Shown: positions 8,467-16,178 of the stretch, piece by piece
How the letters are laid out: every line of letters begins with the position of its first letter
How positions within the stretch are numbered: the stretch's first letter is position 1
From: JBFMGD01 sp040751775
GTDB taxonomy: Bacteria; Bacillota; Dethiobacteria; DTU022
Reading direction: 5' to 3'
Length of the DNA stretch: 59,938 nucleotides
NCBI GenBank assembly: GCA_040751775.1
Contig: JBFMGD010000012.1
Span: 1-59,938 of the forward strand
Program-made: the position numbers and the translations under genes
Notes under the pieces: generated by a model
The model's input: only the letters and a program-made list of their open reading frames with translations
Told to the model about the DNA's origin: nothing
Databases searched by the model: none

Positions 8467-8594
8467 GAAGGTATTTCCTTGAATCAAAAATAGAGATCCT
8501 GTATCATCTAGTTGGCACGCCTGGATTGCCGAACTTGATTGAATAACGGTTGCTTACAACTTAGAACGGCGGGGTGGAGGGAGGTTTACAGTGG

Positions 8595-9017
8595 TTGAAT
8601 GAGATCAGCGTAAGGGAAATGACTATAGGTGATTATGATGCTGTAATCAAGCTTTGGGAGAATACGCCGGGAATTGGTCTTAGCGAGGCCGATTCACAGG
8701 AAAATATAGCAAAATTCTTGGAACGAAATGCAGGACTCAGTTTTTTAGCGGAAACGGAGAATGCAGTTGTTGGAACAATACTGTGTGGGCATGATGGACG
8801 GCGTGGTTTTATCTATCATTTAGTGGTTAAGGATAAATTACGGCACAAGGGACTTGGTAAGGGCCTGGTTGCAAAGTGTCTTGCCTTACTGGAAGAAGAC
8901 GGAATAGAAAAATGCCATCTGTTTGTATTCAATAATAATGATATTGGGATTAGTTTTTGGGATAAAGTTGGATGGACAAAGAGAGATGACTTACTCGTTT
9001 TTTCGAAAAGGGTTTGA
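8595..9017 (+). CDS. GNAT-family N-acetyltransferase
   Basis: About 140 residues with the GNAT fold: VREMTIGDYDAVIKLW at the N-terminus, IYHLVVKDKLRHKGLGKGLV as the acetyl-CoA pyrophosphate-binding loop (R-x-x-G-x-G/K pattern), and a C-terminal FNNNDIGISFWDKVGW typical of small RimI-like members. The acceptor is unknown. A TTG at 8595 has GGAGGGAGG about 10 nt upstream; a GTG at 8574 precedes that site. It is flanked by a truncated M28 gene downstream. Confidence 0.8.
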   Translation: MNEISVREMTIGDYDAVIKLWENTPGIGLSEADSQENIAKFLERNAGLSFLAETENAVVGTILCGHDGRRGFIYHLVVKDKLRHKGLGKGLVAKCLALLEEDGIEKCHLFVFNNNDIGISFWDKVGWTKRDDLLVFSKRV

Positions 9018-9042
9018 TAAATTACCTGGGGGTAGCTAAAAC

Positions 9043-9834
9043 AGCGGTGCCCGGGCTGTTATATGCGCTACAGGCAGAAATGCCGCAGTGGCTGGAGGAG
9101 CCTATCCGTTTCCGCTTATTGAAGACGGCGATTTTAATATTCCTTCGGTATATATGACCGAGGAGGAAGGGAAAAGGCTCCTGCCTTATGTGGGAAAATT
9201 TGTTCAGTTGAATTCGGTTTCCGAGCGAGTAACCGGCCAAGGGTTAAATGTCATAGCCCGAAAGGGTAAGAGCGCTGTAGAACGGATTGTGATCACCGCC
9301 CATATTGATGCCAAGAAGGGCACACCGGGTGCGATCGACAATGCGACAGGGGTGGTTGTGCTCCTGCTGCTGGCAAGGATGATCAAAAACTATGCGGGAG
9401 ATAAGGTTATCGAAATTGTTGCTTTAAACGGAGAAGACTATTATGCCGTTCCCGGGCAGATGAGCTACATAGCAGCCAACCGGGATAAATTTCATACGAT
9501 TCTTTTCAATATCAACATTGACGGGGCAGGATACAGGGAAGGAAAATCCGCATTTTCATTTTATAATTTGCCCGAAGACACCAGGAAAACAGCGGCTCGA
9601 ATTATCAAACGGTTTCCCGGTATAACCGAAGGACCCCAATGGCCGCAGGGTGACCACAGCATCTTTATCCAATACGGCAGGCCGGCTATTGCCGTCTCTT
9701 CGGCCTGGTTTACGGAAAACATCGCCACCCAGGAGATAACCCATACGGCAAAAGATAATATTGAAATCGTGGATTGCCGAAAATTAGTGGAACTGGCGGA
9801 AGCAATCACGGCCCTTATTGCATTATCCGTTTAG
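9043..9834 (+). pseudogene. M28-family metallopeptidase, N-terminally truncated
   Basis: The frame carries the tail of a PA-type domain (ARAVICATGRNAAVAG) and then the M28 zinc-peptidase core: TAHIDAKKGTPGAIDNATG (zinc His and bridging Asp), ALNGEDYYAVPGQ (catalytic acid region), INIDGAGY and GDHSIF. A stop at 9037-9039 closes the frame upstream, and at least 100 N-terminal residues normal for this family (signal region and first half of the PA domain) are missing. A GTG at 9088 could start a 248-residue product but lacks a ribosome binding site. The C-terminus appears natural. Confidence 0.65.
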
Positions 9835-10293
9835 CCGCGCGCACTGCAATTCTCTCCCTGTCAATATAAGCTCCAGGGCGGAAATGCTGCCCAGGGACCG
9901 TCCCATCACCCACAGGTGAGGCTTGCCGCCCCCGGCTGTCAGTTCGGCCCAAACCGCTTTCACGATAGCACGGGCGTCGCTGATCAGGGCGGTAAAGGTC
10001 GGCCTGCCGGTGCTGGCGCCGTAACCGCGATAGTCGGCCACCAGCAGGTTCAGGCCCAGGCGGGTGTAGTAGGGGGCGATCCCGTTATAGTCACCGACCA
10101 CCTCCCCGTTACCGTTAAAGAAAAGAATCCATGGGTTGCCGGGTTGCCCCACATACGCGCGGCAGGTAATGGATACACCGGCCTCGACGGGAATATTCAA
10201 ATCGAAGGCTCCGGGGGGCGGTTTGTGGTAGTCTTTACGGGGATAAAAGAGATACCGCAGGAGAGAGGAGCCGTCGATAAGGGAATAGTCCAT
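9823..10293 (-). pseudogene. Alpha/beta hydrolase, C-terminally truncated
   Basis: 156 residues matching the first half of an alpha/beta hydrolase: oxyanion region FFNGNGEVVGDY, VADYRGYGASTGRPT, and the nucleophile elbow GRSLGS (serine at about residue 134). The protein ends 20 residues later at CARLNG, so the catalytic acid and histidine normally about 80-120 residues further on are absent. The break coincides with the end of the convergent M28 fragment (9834), consistent with a deletion or recombination joining the two remnants. Confidence 0.7.
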
Positions 10294-10362
10294 CAGCCAT
10301 CAATCCTTTCGTCCGCCGGCGAAGCGGAGTAAGAGAATGTCAATTCCTCAGTCCCCGTGATA

Positions 10363-10740
10363 TTATTTCAGGGCGATCAGTTCGATCTCTATGGGGAAGT
10401 TGCCCGGCAGTTCACGCACGGCGACGCAGGAGCGGGCCGGCCGGTTTTCAGTAAAATAAGCTACGTAAACTTCGTTCATCGCGGCAAAATCAGCCATATC
10501 CCTTAGAAAAACGGTTACTTTGACTGCGCGATCCAGGCTGGAGCCCGCCTCGGCGAGGATCACCTTGATGTTGTCCAGCACCAGGGCGGTGGCCGCCCGG
10601 ATATCATCTGTGATGGAGAGGCCCTGTGCGGCGTGGACGGGCACTACGCCGGAGAGAAAGATAAAGCCGCCCGCCTCAACCGCCTGCGAATAAGGCCCTC
10701 CTTTGATCATACCGCTCACATTGATGCACTTCTTTTCCAC
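10363..10740 (-). CDS. RidA-family reactive intermediate (enamine/imine) deaminase
   Basis: About 125 residues of the RidA/YjgF/UK114 family: GGPYSQAVEAGGFIFLSG, ATALVLDNIKVILAEAGSSLDRAVKVTVFLRDM, YFTENRPARSCVAVRELP (containing the substrate-binding arginine in RPARS) and the C-terminal IEIELIALK. RidA hydrolyses reactive 2-aminoacrylate-type enamines. GGAGG lies only 1 nt from an ATG at 10746 but 7 nt from a GTG at 10740, so the GTG is preferred; six nucleotides are at stake. Single gene on the minus strand. Confidence 0.88.
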   Translation of the reverse strand: MEKKCINVSGMIKGGPYSQAVEAGGFIFLSGVVPVHAAQGLSITDDIRAATALVLDNIKVILAEAGSSLDRAVKVTVFLRDMADFAAMNEVYVAYFTENRPARSCVAVRELPGNFPIEIELIALK

Positions 10741-10875
10741 AATCATTCCTCCTTCGGGTTGGGCGCCTGATCCTCTTTCAGGATGGCGTAAATACAGCTG
10801 TCTACGATTCTACCATTTTTAAGTAAATAGTTTTTTATTATAGCCTCAAACCTGAAACTCTCGATACATCCTGAT

Positions 10876-11045
10876 TCACTCTACCAGTTTGTTATGGATG
10901 GCGTAAATAGCCAGCTGGGTCCGGTCGGGGCCGGTGATTTCGTCGCTGGGTTCAGCTCTTGCATGATCCGCGTTGCCGCCATGGGGTGGAGCGTAGGCAT
11001 GCCGGTGGCGGCGCCGCGAATGGCCGCGGCCATTCGCCGGCGGAT
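10876..11045 (-). pseudogene. NarL/LuxR-type response regulator remnant
   Basis: Two frames on the minus strand hold pieces of one domain. From about 11033, AAIRGAATG-PTLHP-AATRIMQELN resembles the receiver-HTH linker of NarL-family regulators. In the second frame, GPDRTQLAIYAIHNKLVE followed by a stop at 10876-10878 resembles the end of the LuxR-type HTH. The HTH middle and the whole receiver domain are missing. No intact start exists. The region between it and RidA (10747-10875) contains nothing else I can support. Confidence 0.5.
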
Positions 11046-11238
11046 TGATCTTATCCTTAAGGTACTTTGGTTTAACGCCTCCCGGCAAAATACGTTTGAT
11101 TATTTGTATTTGATAAAAGTGAGGCTATTCCTCTTCCACCCGTAGAACTTTAGCGCAGCAAAATCTCAAATCCGGCCCGGTGGTTTCTATTCTGAATAAT
11201 GTTTAACGAAAAGTAGGTAAAGATTTTATAAGTTGGTA

Positions 11239-11267
11239 TTGACAAAATAGTGCTACTGTTTTAAAAT
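11239..11267 (+). promoter_or_regulatory. Promoter of the tetR operon
   Basis: TTGACA at 11239-11244, 17-bp spacer, TAAAAT at 11262-11267. The -10 box runs into the palindrome that follows. Confidence 0.65.
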
Positions 11268-11292
11268 TAAGTCAGTCAACCGACTTAATTTT
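11263..11292. promoter_or_regulatory. Perfect palindrome, probable TetR operator
   Basis: AAAATTAAGTC and GACTTAATTTT form 11-bp perfect arms around 8 bp. It overlaps the -10 box and lies 17 bp before the tetR start codon, the classic position for autorepression. Confidence 0.7.
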
Positions 11293-11309
11293 TGAGGTGA
11301 TTATATCGT

Positions 11310-11954
11310 ATGGACAAGACAGAAGTGGCAAAAAACAATATCATTCAGGCAGCAGCAAGTGTGGTCAGTGAAGAGGGAGTGCAAAAAGCGACCTTAAGAG
11401 CGATCGCGAACAGGGCTGGAATCAGCGTGGGAGCATTATACTACTATTACAAAACAAAAGATGACCTCCTTTATGATTTAGTAAATCAAAATACCAGCGA
11501 ATCTTATGTTATCGCCCAAGAGCTTAAAAGTGGAAGTCTAAAAATGGATTTACCCGGTGAACAAACCGCCGGGAACATAACATCCTATATTATGGAAAAA
11601 GCCCGGGAAAGAATTGAAGGGTTTGAAGATAACAAAATATTCTTTTATCTAGCCCAAGAAGCGATCATGGGTAATGAGGCTATGCGCAAAAAAATAATTC
11701 ACAAATATGCCTTATGGGATGAAGCTTTGGAAGATATATTTGTAGAAATATCACGGCTTCCAAAGTCGCTCACAACCAGAGCTGCTGCTATAATCATCAA
11801 TGCTGCGCTAGATGGTTTTATGCTGCGCAGTTTACTTGGCGTTGAGACAGATGAAAAAGTGGAAAAGGAACTGGATTCAATGGGACGCCTGTTGTTAAGC
11901 GCTGACAGCGAAGGATTACTGTTGAAATTAAAAGATGGGAAAGGGGATTTATGA
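11310..11954 (+). CDS. TetR/AcrR-family transcriptional regulator
   Basis: 214 residues. The N-terminal HTH is clear: NNIIQAAASVVSEEGVQKATLRAIANRAGISVGALYYYYKTK (read over residues 8-49), followed by a helical ligand-binding domain of normal length. It overlaps the next gene by 4 bp (ATGA), so it is co-transcribed with it, and the palindrome at 11263 suggests it represses its own operon. Given the CoA-transferase and amino-acid permease downstream, the inducer may be their substrate or its CoA ester; that is inference. Confidence 0.9.
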   Translation: MDKTEVAKNNIIQAAASVVSEEGVQKATLRAIANRAGISVGALYYYYKTKDDLLYDLVNQNTSESYVIAQELKSGSLKMDLPGEQTAGNITSYIMEKARERIEGFEDNKIFFYLAQEAIMGNEAMRKKIIHKYALWDEALEDIFVEISRLPKSLTTRAAAIIINAALDGFMLRSLLGVETDEKVEKELDSMGRLLLSADSEGLLLKLKDGKGDL

Positions 11955-12520
11955 TGACAGGTAATCAGGAGATAAAGCCTGGAAAAATAACCTGGGAAGT
12001 GCTGCGAGAAGAGCTGATGGCCATGCCTAAGGAGACTCTGGTTGAAATGGTTAACATCTGGGCTAAAAATTACTGGTCCAACCAGGGTTACTGGCTGATA
12101 TCTGTAGAAAGGGATTTTGGATTTGAAGAAGCGGCCCGGCTGGACGGCGAGATATGGGAACTCATGGCCAAGGCGCAAGCCCACAGGTTGAAAAAAACTC
12201 TTCACCTGGGAAATCAGGTACAGGATCTGGCTGTTGTATTAAAGTTCTGTGCAACACAATGGGTTACCGCAGGTTTTGAATGGGAGTTCCTTGAGATCGG
12301 GGAAAACAAATTGCTTATGCAGGTCAATAAGTGCCCGATGGGCACATTTCGGGACAGTCAAAACCTGCCTCTACTGCCATGCAAACTTGGAGCACCCGGT
12401 CTATATACAGCCTTGGCTCAAACCGTAAATCCGAGTTTTAAAGTTACATGCCTTCACGCTCATCCAGACGCCAGGCTTGAAGGTGTTATGTGCAAATGGG
12501 AGTTTATCCTTTCGAAATAA
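11951..12520 (+). CDS. Conserved protein of unknown function (DUF6125-like)
   Basis: 189 residues, soluble. It resembles proteins grouped as DUF6125, with a tryptophan-rich N-terminal helix (WAKNYWSNQGYWLISVERDFG), ALRLDGEIWELMAKAQ-type helix, and a C-terminal beta domain with conserved cysteines (KCPMG, MCKWEF). I assign the family from memory and cannot confirm it. The ATG overlaps the tetR stop and it is followed after 22 bp by a CoA-transferase, so it belongs to the same operon. Function not known. Confidence 0.6.
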   Translation: MMTGNQEIKPGKITWEVLREELMAMPKETLVEMVNIWAKNYWSNQGYWLISVERDFGFEEAARLDGEIWELMAKAQAHRLKKTLHLGNQVQDLAVVLKFCATQWVTAGFEWEFLEIGENKLLMQVNKCPMGTFRDSQNLPLLPCKLGAPGLYTALAQTVNPSFKVTCLHAHPDARLEGVMCKWEFILSK

Positions 12521-12542
12521 AGTATAAAGCGGAGGTATCTTA

Positions 12543-13757
12543 ATGAAGCCCTTGGAAGGAATAACTATTCTTGATTTAAGCTGGGTATATAGCGGGCCTT
12601 TCGGCACACTGCTGCTGTCGGATCTGGGAGCAGAAGTAATTAAGATTGAAGGGCCTCCTTTTGGCGACTGGACCAGGATCGTGCCACCACTAAAAAATGG
12701 CTGGAGCGGTTATTTTTATATGCTGAACCGCGGCAAAAAATCCGTCTCCCTAAATTTTAAAACCGAAAAAGGCATAGCTCTTTTCTTTGAATTAATCAAG
12801 AAAGTAGACGTAGTCACAGAAAATTTCACCGCAGGGACTTTAGATAAGCTTGGTATCGGCTATGATCAGGCCAAAGAAATTAACCCTCGTATTATCTATG
12901 CTTCTATTAACGGGTTTGGCAGCTGTGGGCCTTATGCCAAGCAACGCTGTGTGGACCCCGTTGCCCAGGCTATGGGCGGATTAATGAGTTTAACGGGGTT
13001 TCCCGGGATGCCCCCGCTTAAAACAGGACCGGCTGTTGCCGATGCCCTGGCAGGGATGAATATGGATATCGGCATCCTGGCGGCGATAATTATGAGAGAT
13101 AGAACAGGCCTCGGGCGAAGGATTGAAATTTCAATGCTTGACAGTGTCTTTGCTGTTTTAGAGGAATCGGTTATACGCGCAAGTATGACCGGAGACGCCC
13201 TCCCTGCCCGTGGCAATACCGATCCGCTGGGCGCTCCCTGGGACGCATTTCCGACCAAAGATCAGAAATGGGTAATGGTCTGTGCTCTTGGTGGAGAAAA
13301 GTTCCAGCGTATTTATGAAAGTATCGACCGCAGCGATATTGCAGAGGCGTACAAGGGTGACGATGAAGAAGCGTTTGAACGCCGCTCCAAAAATCTCACT
13401 TTTTTAAACGAAGAGTTTGCCAAATGGTCTCGAACCAAATCTGCTGAGGAAGTTCTTTGTTTTTTCCAAAATATAGGTATTCCCTGCGGTCAGGTTAAAG
13501 AAGTAACCGAACTACTTCACGACCCGCAGTTGCTCGAACGAAATATGGTTATCGATGTGGAGCACCCGCAGCTGGGATCTGTTAAAACTTTTAACAATCC
13601 CGTAAGGTTTATTGACGCCGATTCGGGAGTAAAACCCGGCGATAACCCCCTTGACCCAAATATCGGCGAACATACCGCGGAAGTGCTTATGAACCTACTA
13701 CATCTAACCGACATTGAAGTGGAAAAGTTGAAGGAGGAGGATGCTATCTGGATTTAG
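12543..13757 (+). CDS. CaiB/BaiF-type class III CoA-transferase
   Basis: 404 residues with the full family pattern: MKPLEGITILDLSWVYSGPF, LGAEVIKIE, YFYMLNRGKKSVSLN (GKKS-type CoA contact), and the segment TGPAVADALAGM where D167 aligns with the catalytic aspartate that forms the acyl anhydride. Class III transferases move CoA between organic acids, for example carnitine, oxalate or bile acids. GGAGG precedes the ATG by about 6 nt. It sits between the unknown protein and an amino-acid permease, which suggests activation of an imported amino acid or derivative; substrate unknown. Confidence 0.92.
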   Translation: MKPLEGITILDLSWVYSGPFGTLLLSDLGAEVIKIEGPPFGDWTRIVPPLKNGWSGYFYMLNRGKKSVSLNFKTEKGIALFFELIKKVDVVTENFTAGTLDKLGIGYDQAKEINPRIIYASINGFGSCGPYAKQRCVDPVAQAMGGLMSLTGFPGMPPLKTGPAVADALAGMNMDIGILAAIIMRDRTGLGRRIEISMLDSVFAVLEESVIRASMTGDALPARGNTDPLGAPWDAFPTKDQKWVMVCALGGEKFQRIYESIDRSDIAEAYKGDDEEAFERRSKNLTFLNEEFAKWSRTKSAEEVLCFFQNIGIPCGQVKEVTELLHDPQLLERNMVIDVEHPQLGSVKTFNNPVRFIDADSGVKPGDNPLDPNIGEHTAEVLMNLLHLTDIEVEKLKEEDAIWI

Positions 13758-13836
13758 TTTTTTTCAAGTGATTAAGGCAATATCTTAGGCCCATGATCGT
13801 AGCTTCAACTCACATGTACGAAGGAGGTTAACATTA

Positions 13837-15156
13837 TTGGGTAACTTATCTTTAAAGAAAGGGATATCTTTAGCGGCTTTGTTTGCCATATTGACCAGTT
13901 CTATGGTTGGGATGGCCTGGGCTACCCTCACTGCTGTCTTGTTGGGCATTGCAGGGCCGGCCATAATTCTCTCCATTTGCCTGGCGGCTATGTTCAGCAT
14001 TTTTATTGGTTTTTGTTACGCTGAGCTTTGCGGAGCGCTGCCTTATGCCGGCGGAGAATATGTGTATACAAGTAGATCCATGGGGAGTTTTTGGGGATTT
14101 ACCACCGGTTGGTTTCTGCTCCTTGCTTATGGCACGATGATGCCTGCTGAGGTGATTATTCTTTCCCAGATTATCAATACTGTAGTCCCAATTAATTTAA
14201 TTATAATCGGGGTTATTGTCGCAGTTATATTCGGAGCAATCAATATCATCGGCATTAAGTTTTCGTCTTCCATACAGCTTGTTCTGTCTGTGTTGCTTTT
14301 CATTGCCATGGGTATATTTATAATCAGCGGGGCAGGCAGTATACGGGTCGAAAATCTAACACCATTTTTTAGCGAAGGATTTATTGGAATGCTCACCGTT
14401 GTCCCGCTTATGATGCTGGCTTTTATGGGATTTGATATCGCCCCACAAGCGGTTGAAGAAGTTAACGCTCCCTTAAGAAAAGTTGTATTCTTAATTCCCT
14501 TATCAATTGTCTTTGTAGCTGTTTTTTATCTGGGTGTTTTCCTGGTTTCGGGAGGGGTCGCCCCTGATGTTCTGATGAAAAGTACCAATAGCGTCCCGAT
14601 TATTGATGTTGCTACTCTATTTCTTGGTGAAAAAGGCGCCCTGCTAATCATGTTGACCGGAGCCCTTGGGTTAATAACCACCCTAAATGCTTTCCTGATC
14701 GGAGCTTCCAGATTGATGTACGGGATGGCCAGAGGAGGGGTGCTTCCAGAACCAATTACGCGAGTGCACCACAAGTTCGGCACCCCTTATGTAGCGCTGA
14801 TCTTGCTGACTCTCCTGGGCATAGCCGGAGCATTTTACCAGGAGCTACTGGTTGTCCTGCAGCTTTCTTCTGCCGCGATTGTAATTGTTTATATCCTGAT
14901 CTGTATTTCAGTTATCAAACTGCGCAAGAAAGAACCAGATCTAAACAGGCCCTACCGTGTTCCTCTCTTCCCCCTCTTGCCGGTAATCAGTATTATTGCA
15001 TCGCTGGCGGCCCTGTTGATTGCACTAACAACCATCGATAAGCTGGGCTTTATTATCTTCGCAGTCTGGCTTGTTGCAGGGTTAGCGTACTATCTGGCGG
15101 TGCTGCGCAAGAAAGATCTCTCAAGGTTTCTGGACGAAAGTATAATTAACTCTTAA
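13837..15156 (+). CDS. APC-superfamily amino acid/polyamine permease
   Basis: 439 residues with about 12 predicted membrane segments. The first helices contain TSSMVGMAWATL and the unwound G-rich motif, followed by CYAELCGALPYAGGEYVYTSRSMG, the APC signature. PYVALILLTLLG and a hydrophilic KLRKKEPDLNRPYRVP before the last helices are also typical. Start is a TTG with AAGGAGG about 9 nt upstream. It is the last gene of the TetR cluster and is followed by a strong hairpin at 15179. The cargo, probably an amino acid or amine, cannot be read from the sequence. Confidence 0.9.
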   Translation: MGNLSLKKGISLAALFAILTSSMVGMAWATLTAVLLGIAGPAIILSICLAAMFSIFIGFCYAELCGALPYAGGEYVYTSRSMGSFWGFTTGWFLLLAYGTMMPAEVIILSQIINTVVPINLIIIGVIVAVIFGAINIIGIKFSSSIQLVLSVLLFIAMGIFIISGAGSIRVENLTPFFSEGFIGMLTVVPLMMLAFMGFDIAPQAVEEVNAPLRKVVFLIPLSIVFVAVFYLGVFLVSGGVAPDVLMKSTNSVPIIDVATLFLGEKGALLIMLTGALGLITTLNAFLIGASRLMYGMARGGVLPEPITRVHHKFGTPYVALILLTLLGIAGAFYQELLVVLQLSSAAIVIVYILICISVIKLRKKEPDLNRPYRVPLFPLLPVISIIASLAALLIALTTIDKLGFIIFAVWLVAGLAYYLAVLRKKDLSRFLDESIINS

Positions 15157-15178
15157 ATCGTGCCGTTACAAATTTTAT

Positions 15179-15212
15179 ATACTAAAAGCCCTTTTGCAAG
15201 GGCTTTTAGTAT
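15179..15212. terminator. Strong stem-loop after the permease
   Basis: 13-bp perfect arms (ATACTAAAAGCCC and complement) around TTTTGCAA. The T-rich 3' arm could serve as a bidirectional terminator for the permease operon and the convergent flavoprotein gene. Confidence 0.7.
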
Positions 15213-15397
15213 TGCCTCCGTAATAAATTTGCCAGGAGTGACAGAGGGACGGGGTTATCGTCAACTTTTATTAAAAGAAGCATGTAACTGATTCCCGTCA
15301 GCCTGATGAATTTTTCTTTGCTTTTGAAACCATATTTTTGTAATGTTAAAGTTGTCAATAACCCTGTAACTAAGGTGAAAACAACCCCGTCAGACTG

Positions 15398-15856
15398 TCA
15401 ACTTTGTGACGGGTTTGCCCGGCCGGATTTGCTTTTAATCGACAGTTTGAATACCGCCACGTTTTGTATATCGCCGGCAGCAAGCAGCGCGGCTACTTCA
15501 GGCCCGCCATATTTGGCGGATAAGCCCTGCAGCGCCGCCAGCTTTTCCGCTTCGTCTTCTACTAGGGCAACTTCCCCTTCCGCCATGGCGCTTTGAAAAT
15601 TGAGATTAAACCGGCAGGGGTGGTCGGATTTAATCAGTTCATCCATCCGGTCCACCAGGAAGCAGGCGCGGGCATTGGCCAGGATATAATCGATCTTGCG
15701 CCCCCGGGGGGCGCCGTGAAAATAGATTGTATTTTCGCTGAACCAGTAAGACAGGGGGACGACATAAGGTATCCCGTCACGAGAAAGCCCCAGCCGGCCT
15801 GTTTCACATTGCTCAAGCATTCGATCGATCTCTTCCGGTAAAAGGGGACGGGCCAA
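15398..15856 (-). CDS. Pyridoxamine 5'-phosphate oxidase-like flavin-binding protein (NimA type)
   Basis: 152 residues of the split-barrel FMN-binding family: LSRDGIPYVVPLSYWFSENTIYFHGAPRGRKIDYI, then ACFLVD and the FNFQSAMAEGEVALVED strand. Members include 5-nitroimidazole resistance proteins and general flavin reductases; the actual reaction is unknown. The start is a TTG with GGAGG 8 nt upstream. It stands alone on the minus strand, divergent from the fluoride-riboswitch antiporter. Confidence 0.85.
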   Translation of the reverse strand: MARPLLPEEIDRMLEQCETGRLGLSRDGIPYVVPLSYWFSENTIYFHGAPRGRKIDYILANARACFLVDRMDELIKSDHPCRFNLNFQSAMAEGEVALVEDEAEKLAALQGLSAKYGGPEVAALLAAGDIQNVAVFKLSIKSKSGRANPSQS

Positions 15857-15994
15857 ATAAAAAACCTCCAGTTCTGCTCCGGTTTAAGGTTACCGGCATA
15901 ATTACATTTTTCAAGGATAATCTACATTATATCATTATTGTGGTTTTTCTGTACCTTTATCGGACCTTGTCGCTACTTAACCGTTTAAAAACCT

Positions 15995-16023
15995 TTGACA
16001 TTTAATGCGACTAGTTTTAGAAT
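15995..16023 (+). promoter_or_regulatory. Sigma-A promoter for the fluoride riboswitch leader
   Basis: Perfect TTGACA (15995-16000), 17-bp spacer, TAGAAT (16018-16023). Predicted transcription start near 16030, exactly at the riboswitch. Confidence 0.75.
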
Positions 16024-16029
16024 ATTTTT

Positions 16030-16090
16030 AAGGTGATGGAGCTCACCCGGGTCTTCGGGATCCAAAAAGCAACGGCTGATAGCTCCTGCT
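16030..16090 (+). ncRNA. Fluoride riboswitch (crcB motif)
   Basis: AAGGTGATGGAGCTCACC (16030-16047) is the P1 hairpin with the conserved GATGG loop, and GGCTGATAGCTCCTGC (16074-16089) is the conserved 3' strand. GGAGCT in the loop can form the pseudoknot with AGCTCC. An extra CCCGGG-TTCGGG type stem-loop sits between them and is longer than in the minimal consensus. The 3' strand is the 5' arm of the terminator that follows, so fluoride binding should permit read-through. Confidence 0.8.
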
Positions 16091-16107
16091 TAAAGCGGGA
16101 GCTTTTA
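16081..16107 (+). terminator. Fluoride-riboswitch terminator
   Basis: AGCTCCTGC pairs with GCGGGAGCT (one G-T pair) around TTAAA, followed by TTTTAT. The 5' arm overlaps the pseudoknot strand of the aptamer. Confidence 0.8.
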
Positions 16108-16178
16108 TATTGCGCTGATAGCATCATCAGTAAGAATTCCGGTAAATTATAATCCAATCTCAGCTAAGGAGTCTCCCA

